From Rhodanobacteraceae bacterium (lineage in GTDB: Bacteria; Pseudomonadota; Gammaproteobacteria; Xanthomonadales; Rhodanobacteraceae): a stretch of 64,000 bases of DNA. Below the pieces are notes generated by a model, which was not told the origin of the DNA, made no database searches, and saw only the letters and a program-made list of their open reading frames with translations. The position numbers were made by a program, and so were the translations under genes. Where the stretch lies: NCBI GenBank assembly GCA_004299705.1, contig SCQS01000054.1, forward strand, positions 1 to 64,000. The letters are read 5' to 3'. Shown piece by piece: positions 59,389-64,000 of the stretch. Each line of letters begins with the position of its first letter. Position 1 is the first letter of the stretch.

Positions 59389-61041
59389 CTACTTGTGGTT
59401 GCCTTGGTTGTCGGTCGCCTCGATGAAGGCCGCGACGTTGTCGTGCAATTGATGCAACGACGGGATGTGCGCGTACACCATGTGGCCCGAGGGGTAGAAC
59501 GCATAGGTGATGTTCTTGCGCAGGCTCTGCGGGATCGGCAGGTGGTCTTCCTCGTAGATCGCCGCATAGAAAGGCGTGGCGAGGTCGTAGAAGCCGCCGT
59601 TCAACATCACCTTGAGGTTCGGGTTGTACTTCATCGCGTCGGCAAGGTCGGGCATGACGTTGAGCGTGCCCGAACCGTCGTCCCACGGTGGCGCGCCGGG
59701 TGCGCGGTGTTTCATGTCCCAGTGGAAGTCGCCGGCACCATAGACGTCGGGGCGGTACTTCATGTCCTGGCCGAACTTCAGGTCGTTGCGCACGTAGCTG
59801 TTGAAGGCCGACACGTAGGCGGAGCTGATCGCCGCCGACTGCGGGTCGTAGTACGACTCCTTGGACATCGGGTCCATTTCCGGGCCGGAGAAGCGTGTGT
59901 CGAGGCGGCCGGTGGCGAGGTCGTCGTTGATCTGCAATTCGTGCTCGAACATGCCGCCGCTGACGCGCAGGTTCGCGCGCAGCAGGTAGGCCACCGGCAG
60001 GCCGGTGAAGTCGTGGAGTTTTTCGGCGACTTCGCGTTCCTTCGCGGGGCTGAGCGTGGAACCCGCGTACAGGGCATCGCGGTATTCACCCTGGGTGAAC
60101 GCGATGGCATCGTGCAGCAGCGGCGCGAGCTTGCCGTTGTCGTATTTCGGCAGCTTGTGGTGGTACCACGCGGTGGCGGCGTAGGTCGGCAGCGCCAGCA
60201 CGTACGGCAGGTCGTTGCCGGGGTCCGATTCCGGGCCGTCGATGCTGGTGCCGAAATTCAGGATCTGCGACAGCAGGATCACGCCGTTGAGGTCGATGTT
60301 GTCCTGTTCTTCCAGAATGCCCGCGAGCACCGCCGAACGGGTGGTGCCGTAGCTTTCGCCGAACAGGTACTTGGGCGAGTTCCAGCGGTCGTACTTCGAC
60401 AGGAACTGGGTGATGAAGCGCGAGAACGCCTGCGCGTCGCCATCCACGCCCCAGATCGCCTTGGCCAGTTCCTTGCGATCCGCGGCGCGCGCGGCATCGT
60501 CCTTGCCTTGTGGCAGCAGGCGGCCGAAACCGGTGCCGGGCATGTCGATGAAGACCAGGTCGCTGGCATCCAGCAGGCTGTAATCGTTGTTGACCAGTTG
60601 GTATGGCGCGGCGGGCGTGTGGGTATCGTCGTTGGTCACGACGCGCTTCGGACCCCAGGCGCCCATGTGCAGCCACACCGTCGAGGAGCCGGGGCCGCCG
60701 TTGTAGATGAAGGTGATCGGGCGCCTGGACGGATCCGCGCCCTGCTTGAAGTAGGCGAAGTAGCTCATCGCGACCTCAGGCGTGGATTCCTTGGCGCCGG
60801 TGCCGTCGATCACCAGGGTGCCGGCGACGGCCTTGTAGCTGATGGACTTGCCTTCGACCGTGACCGTGCCGGTGGTGGTGGACGACAGTGGCTTCATCAG
60901 CCGCTGGGTCAGGCTTTCCGGCGGCGTGTTGTCGGCGCTGCTCTGGGCCGAACCACTGGAGCTTGCGGTTGGGGCCGCGAAGGCGGGGGCGCTGCACAGC
61001 AGCAACGAGGCGAGGGCAACGGCTGGACGATTGGCATGCAT
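59389..61041 (-). CDS. S10-family serine carboxypeptidase (copy 2)
   Basis: A 550-residue paralogue of copy 1 with the same layout: signal peptide MHANRPAVALASLLLCSAPA, a serine-rich linker, YNGGPGSSTVWLHMGAWGP, S230 in FGESYGTTR, D486 in GGFYDLATPF and H520 in PSGHMVY. All catalytic residues are kept, so it should be active. GGGGATCG precedes the ATG at 61041. Differences from copy 1 are concentrated in the region after about residue 380 (INDDLATGRLDTRFSGPEMD, GAPPWDDGSGTLN), which may affect substrate choice. Confidence 0.95.
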   Translation of the reverse strand: MHANRPAVALASLLLCSAPAFAAPTASSSGSAQSSADNTPPESLTQRLMKPLSSTTTGTVTVEGKSISYKAVAGTLVIDGTGAKESTPEVAMSYFAYFKQGADPSRRPITFIYNGGPGSSTVWLHMGAWGPKRVVTNDDTHTPAAPYQLVNNDYSLLDASDLVFIDMPGTGFGRLLPQGKDDAARAADRKELAKAIWGVDGDAQAFSRFITQFLSKYDRWNSPKYLFGESYGTTRSAVLAGILEEQDNIDLNGVILLSQILNFGTSIDGPESDPGNDLPYVLALPTYAATAWYHHKLPKYDNGKLAPLLHDAIAFTQGEYRDALYAGSTLSPAKEREVAEKLHDFTGLPVAYLLRANLRVSGGMFEHELQINDDLATGRLDTRFSGPEMDPMSKESYYDPQSAAISSAYVSAFNSYVRNDLKFGQDMKYRPDVYGAGDFHWDMKHRAPGAPPWDDGSGTLNVMPDLADAMKYNPNLKVMLNGGFYDLATPFYAAIYEEDHLPIPQSLRKNITYAFYPSGHMVYAHIPSLHQLHDNVAAFIEATDNQGNHK

Positions 61042-61103
61042 GGTCGATCCCCGAGGGTTGAACAAGAAAGTCCCGGGTGTGTCGACACATCCGGGCGCGG
61101 CCG

Positions 61104-61149
61104 AGTATGGATGTTCCACGAGGCCGAGTCATACCCCCCAGAAGTCATG
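61104..61149 (-). promoter_or_regulatory. Conserved promoter of S10 copy 2
   Basis: CATGACTTCTGGGGGGTATG (minus strand, 61149 to 61130) then CATACT at 61109-61104, with the same 20-nt spacing as copies 1 and 3 although the intervening sequence differs. Confidence 0.6.
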
Positions 61150-61201
61150 GTCGCGGGAGCCTCGGCAAGCGTGTGCCGGGCCGTGCTTCCGAGTCGGGAA
61201 C

Positions 61202-61230
61202 AAAAAACCGGCGCGATCGTGTCGCGCCGG
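61202..61230 (-). terminator. Intrinsic terminator of S10 carboxypeptidase copy 3
   Basis: On the minus strand CCGGCGCGA-CACGA-TCGCGCCGG is followed by TTTTTT, about 40 bp after the stop of copy 3. Confidence 0.92.
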
Positions 61231-61268
61231 TTTCGTGGGATGCCGCGAACGCAGCCGTGTTGGTTCGC

Positions 61269-62957
61269 TCAGCCGTGCTGTTTCTTGCTGTCGTTGTTCT
61301 GGCCGTTGCTGCCGCCCTGGTTGTCGGTGGCGTCGATGAACGCGGCCACGTTGTCGTGCAGCATGTGCAATGAAGGGATGTTCACGTACACCATGTGGCC
61401 CGACGGGTAGAACGCATAGGTGATGTTCTTGTCCAGCCGCCGCGGGATCGCCAGGTGATGCAGCTCGTAGATCGCGGTGTAGAACGGCGTCGCGAGGTCG
61501 TAGAAACCGCCGTTCATCATCACCTTGAGGTCGGGGTTGTACTTCATCGCAGAGGCGAGGTCCGGCATCACGTTGAGCCCACCCTGACGGGTGTAGTGCG
61601 TACCGGGCGCATGGTGCTTCATGCTCCAGTGGAAATCCTTGAGCCCGTAGATCATCGGGCGGAAGTGCATGTCCTGCCCGAACTTCAGGTCCTTGCGGAC
61701 GTATTCGTTGAAGGCCGAGATGTAGGCCGAACTGATCGCTGCCGATTGCGGGTCGTACTCCGACATTTCCGCGAGCGGATCCATGCTGGGGCCGGAGAAG
61801 CGCGTGTCGAGGCGGCCGGTGGTGGTGTCGGTGTTGTTCTGCAGCTCGTGCTCGAACATGCCACCCGAGACGCGCAGGTCGGCCTTCATCCAGTAGCTGG
61901 CCGGTAGCCCGGTGAAGTCCTGCAGTTTGTCGGCGATTTCACGTTCCTTGGCTTCGCTCAAGGTCGAGCCGGCCTGCAGCGCCTGTTCGTAGTCGGTATC
62001 GGTGAACTGGATGACCTGCTTCAGCAGCGGCTCCAGCTTGCCGTTGTCGAACTTCGGCAGGCGCTTGTGGTACCACGCGGTCGCCGCATAGGTCGGCAGC
62101 GCCAGCACGTAGGGCATGTCCACGCCCGGGTCGGCGCGGGTGCCGTCGATGCTGAGGTTGAAGTTGAGGATTTGCGATTGCAGGATCACGCCGTTCAGGT
62201 CGATGTTGTCCTGCAGTTCGAGAATCCCGGCCAGTACCGCCGAACGGGTGGTGCCGTAGCTCTCGCCGTACAGGTATTTGGGCGAATTCCAGCGTCCGTA
62301 CTTGGACAGGAACTGGGTGATGAAACGCGAGAAGACCTGGCCGTCGCCATCGACGCTCCAGATCTGCTTGGCCAGCGCCGTGCGGTCCTTGGCGCGGTCG
62401 GCGGCGGTCTTGCCCTGCGGCAGCAGGCGGCCGAAACCGGTGCCCGGCGCGTCGATGAATACCAGGTCACTGGCATCCAGCAGGCTGTAGTCGTTGTTGA
62501 CCAGTTGATAGGGCGCGGCGGGCGTGTGGGTGTGGTCGTTGGTGACCACGCGTTCCGGGCCCCATCCGCCCATCAGCAACCACACGGTCGAGGAGCCCGG
62601 ACCGCCGTTGTAGAGGAACGTGATCGGACGCTTGGATGCATCCGCACCCTGCTTGAAGTAGGCGACGTAGCTCATCGCGACTTCGGGCGTGGATTCCTTG
62701 GAGCCGGTGCCGTCGACCACCAGCGTGCCGGCGACCGCCTTGTAGCTGATCGATTTGCCCTCGACCGTGACCGTGCCGGTGGTGGTGGACGACATCGGCT
62801 TCATCAGCTTCTGCACCAGGCTCTCGGGCTGCGCGTTGTCGCTGCTGCTCGCGCTGCCCTGGCCGGAACTGCCGGCGCTCGCGGGCGGCGCCGCGAAGGC
62901 GGGGGCGCTGCACAGCAGCAGGGCAGCGACGGCAACGGCGAGACGATTGACTTTCAT
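61269..62957 (-). CDS. S10-family serine carboxypeptidase (copy 3)
   Basis: A 562-residue paralogue with signal peptide MKVNRLAVAVAALLLCSAPA, S233 in YGESYGTTR, D487 in GGFYDLATPF and H521 in PSGHMVY. Small differences from the other copies include LLMGGWGPE in place of LHMGAWGPK near the oxyanion loop, and a hydrophilic C-terminal extension (GGSNGQNNDSKKQHG) lacking in copy 1. It is the most upstream of the three in transcription direction, but each copy has its own promoter and terminator, so they are three separate units rather than an operon. Confidence 0.95.
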   Translation of the reverse strand: MKVNRLAVAVAALLLCSAPAFAAPPASAGSSGQGSASSSDNAQPESLVQKLMKPMSSTTTGTVTVEGKSISYKAVAGTLVVDGTGSKESTPEVAMSYVAYFKQGADASKRPITFLYNGGPGSSTVWLLMGGWGPERVVTNDHTHTPAAPYQLVNNDYSLLDASDLVFIDAPGTGFGRLLPQGKTAADRAKDRTALAKQIWSVDGDGQVFSRFITQFLSKYGRWNSPKYLYGESYGTTRSAVLAGILELQDNIDLNGVILQSQILNFNLSIDGTRADPGVDMPYVLALPTYAATAWYHKRLPKFDNGKLEPLLKQVIQFTDTDYEQALQAGSTLSEAKEREIADKLQDFTGLPASYWMKADLRVSGGMFEHELQNNTDTTTGRLDTRFSGPSMDPLAEMSEYDPQSAAISSAYISAFNEYVRKDLKFGQDMHFRPMIYGLKDFHWSMKHHAPGTHYTRQGGLNVMPDLASAMKYNPDLKVMMNGGFYDLATPFYTAIYELHHLAIPRRLDKNITYAFYPSGHMVYVNIPSLHMLHDNVAAFIDATDNQGGSNGQNNDSKKQHG

Positions 62958-63014
62958 GAGTAGTACCCGAGGGTGAGGACGAAAGACGGGACGCACGGCG
63001 TCCATAACTTTTGC

Positions 63015-63058
63015 AGTATGCGCGCAAGAGCACGCAGCTTCATACGCCACAAGTCATG
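63015..63058 (-). promoter_or_regulatory. Conserved promoter of S10 copy 3
   Basis: CATGACTTGTGGCGTATG (minus strand, 63058 to 63041) and, 20 nt on, CATACT at 63020-63015. It shares the box and spacing with copies 1 and 2, showing that promoter as well as gene was duplicated. Confidence 0.6.
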
Positions 63059-63100
63059 GGCAAAACGTGTGGATGGCGTGAAGACGTGAAGCCGGGGAAC

Positions 63101-64000
63101 TCAGTGCCCGGCCACGCTGCGCGGGAGCGGATGCCTGGCATCGATCACCCGCACGACGCGGAAGCCGACGCTGGTGTAGCCGACATCCGAATCGGCGCTG
63201 CCGATGTTGTCGAGCACGGATACGTGGCTGCCGTCGCGCCACGAGCGGCCGCGGAATGCGCGCGCACCGGCGCTGCCGCCCGCCAACCATTCGCTGACGT
63301 TGCCGTACATGTCGTAAGCGCCGACGCTACTAGATGCGTAGTGCCCGACGGGCGCGGTGTATGCGGCGCCGTCGTTGCAGGACCAGCGGTCGTCGTCGAA
63401 CCGGCTGCGGCGGCTGACGTCATCCACGTTGCCAAGCTGGCACGGGTTGTCGCGTTCGGGCATGCCGCGCGCGGCGCGTCGCCATTCGGCGCTGCTCGGC
63501 AGGCGATAGTCCTCGCGAGTGGTTTTCGACAGCCACGCCGCGTAGGCGGCGGCATCGTCCCAACTCACGCACACGGCCGGATGGTCGCCGGCTTGCGCGA
63601 AACCCGGCGCGCGCCAAGTGAGATGGCGAAACCGCGAGAACGGGTTGTGCGCCGCGAGGCACCTGGGGGCCGGCCGGTGCGTCGCGCGTGCGAACACCGC
63701 GTAATCGGCGCGCGTGACCTCGACCCGCTCGATGGCGAAGGCGGGCAGCTTGCCGACGGCCGGCACGTAAACGAGCAACGGGCCATGTGGATCGCGCATG
63801 CGCGTGCCTGCCATCGGCGCAGCCACCACGCGCGTGTTCGCCGCGCGTTCCGCCGCGGCAAGATCAAACCCCGCGGGGAACTTCGCCGGCAAGGCCTTGG
63901 CGAGTGGTGCCAGCGCCTTGATTTTCGAGGCATCGTGCCGGCGGGCTGCGCGCTCGATGGCGTCACCGACCTGTTGCGCCAGTTGGCTGCGATCGCTCAA
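63101..64000 (-). CDS. Formylglycine-generating-enzyme/SUMF1-like protein (partial, N-terminus outside window)
   Basis: The visible 299 codons run off the right edge; the first codon at 64000 is an internal TTG, so the N-terminus is missing. The C-terminal half is an FGE-sulfatase (SUMF1) domain: VEVTRADYAVFARATH, HPAVCVSWDDAAAYAAWLS, DYRLPSSAEWRRAARG, GAYDMYGNVSEWLAGGS, RGRSWRDGS and TSVGFRVVR. SUMF1-like domains range from sulfatase activation to non-catalytic sensor or binding roles; the active-site cysteine pair of true FGEs is not evident. What lies upstream in the protein is unknown. Confidence 0.85.
   Translation of the reverse strand: MSDRSQLAQQVGDAIERAARRHDASKIKALAPLAKALPAKFPAGFDLAAAERAANTRVVAAPMAGTRMRDPHGPLLVYVPAVGKLPAFAIERVEVTRADYAVFARATHRPAPRCLAAHNPFSRFRHLTWRAPGFAQAGDHPAVCVSWDDAAAYAAWLSKTTREDYRLPSSAEWRRAARGMPERDNPCQLGNVDDVSRRSRFDDDRWSCNDGAAYTAPVGHYASSSVGAYDMYGNVSEWLAGGSAGARAFRGRSWRDGSHVSVLDNIGSADSDVGYTSVGFRVVRVIDARHPLPRSVAGH

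Overview
The window is a GC-rich chromosomal segment from a gammaproteobacterium, most probably of the Xanthomonadales (Rhodanobacteraceae or a close relative). The evidence is indirect: gene content and order (rpoE-rseA-mucD, a kynurenine block, yajC-secD-secF, a Fiu/YbiX-type iron pair, families of secreted peptidases) and intergenic repeats of the GGGGTCAGAGTGC type. No 16S or tRNA gene is present, so the species cannot be named. I found 55 protein genes; ccmF at the left edge and a formylglycine-generating-enzyme-like gene at the right edge are cut by the window.

Layout. 1-4.2 kb (minus strand): ccmA-B-C-D-E-F for cytochrome c maturation. 4.3-9.8 kb (minus): a tryptophan/kynurenine catabolic run (ACMSD, an exported protein, kynU, kmo, a DUF3293 gene) with a vapBC toxin-antitoxin pair between kynU and kmo. 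9.9-14 kb: a FUSC-type membrane protein, a PLP enzyme of the Cds1 type and a GacA/UvrY-like response regulator. 14-20.7 kb: rne and rluC divergently, then ugd, slyX and a DUF2058 gene. 20.8-26 kb: a FadB/FadJ-type beta-oxidation enzyme and the envelope-stress operon rpoE-rseA-mucD. 26-30.3 kb: a metallo-beta-lactamase hydrolase, a TMEM43-like protein, and a translationally coupled nitroreductase/5'-3' exonuclease/Nudix operon. 30.4-35.2 kb: transhydrogenase genes pntAA, pntAB and pntB, with pntAA separated from the rest by an opposite-strand sigma factor/membrane protein/DUF3106 module. 35.3-43.1 kb: a small membrane protein, sufT, a secreted S53 peptidase, an asparaginase-domain protein and yajC-secD-secF. 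43.3-49.2 kb: rapA, a YbiX-type hydroxylase and a TonB-dependent siderophore receptor behind a Fur-box-like site. 49.6-63 kb: two tandem M13 lipoprotein peptidases, a beta-CASP RNase-like protein, thpR, a DUF502 protein, and three tandem S10 serine carboxypeptidases.

The right third is largely an exported-peptide-degradation region. S10 and M13 paralogues arose by tandem duplication, and each copy kept its own promoter and, in four of the five cases visible here, an obvious intrinsic terminator. Together with the S53 enzyme and the Sec components this points to a peptide-scavenging lifestyle.

The most unusual signal is intergenic. Five copies (A-E) of a 106-108 bp element lie at 19925-20030, 20031-20137, 28141-28247 (reverse), 35175-35280 and 43141-43248. 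Each has two short hairpins around a variable centre. The stems show compensatory base changes between copies, and the loops read TCCN. On the other strand all ten hairpins match CANGGANG, the consensus for CsrA/RsmA binding. Copies A, C, D and E begin within about 3 nt of a stop codon. I propose a dispersed, structured 3'-UTR element that may bind RsmA/CsrA; this is inference from sequence. At least three other dispersed repeat families are present, and one of them has been built into the signal-peptide coding region of the exported protein at 8160-8777.
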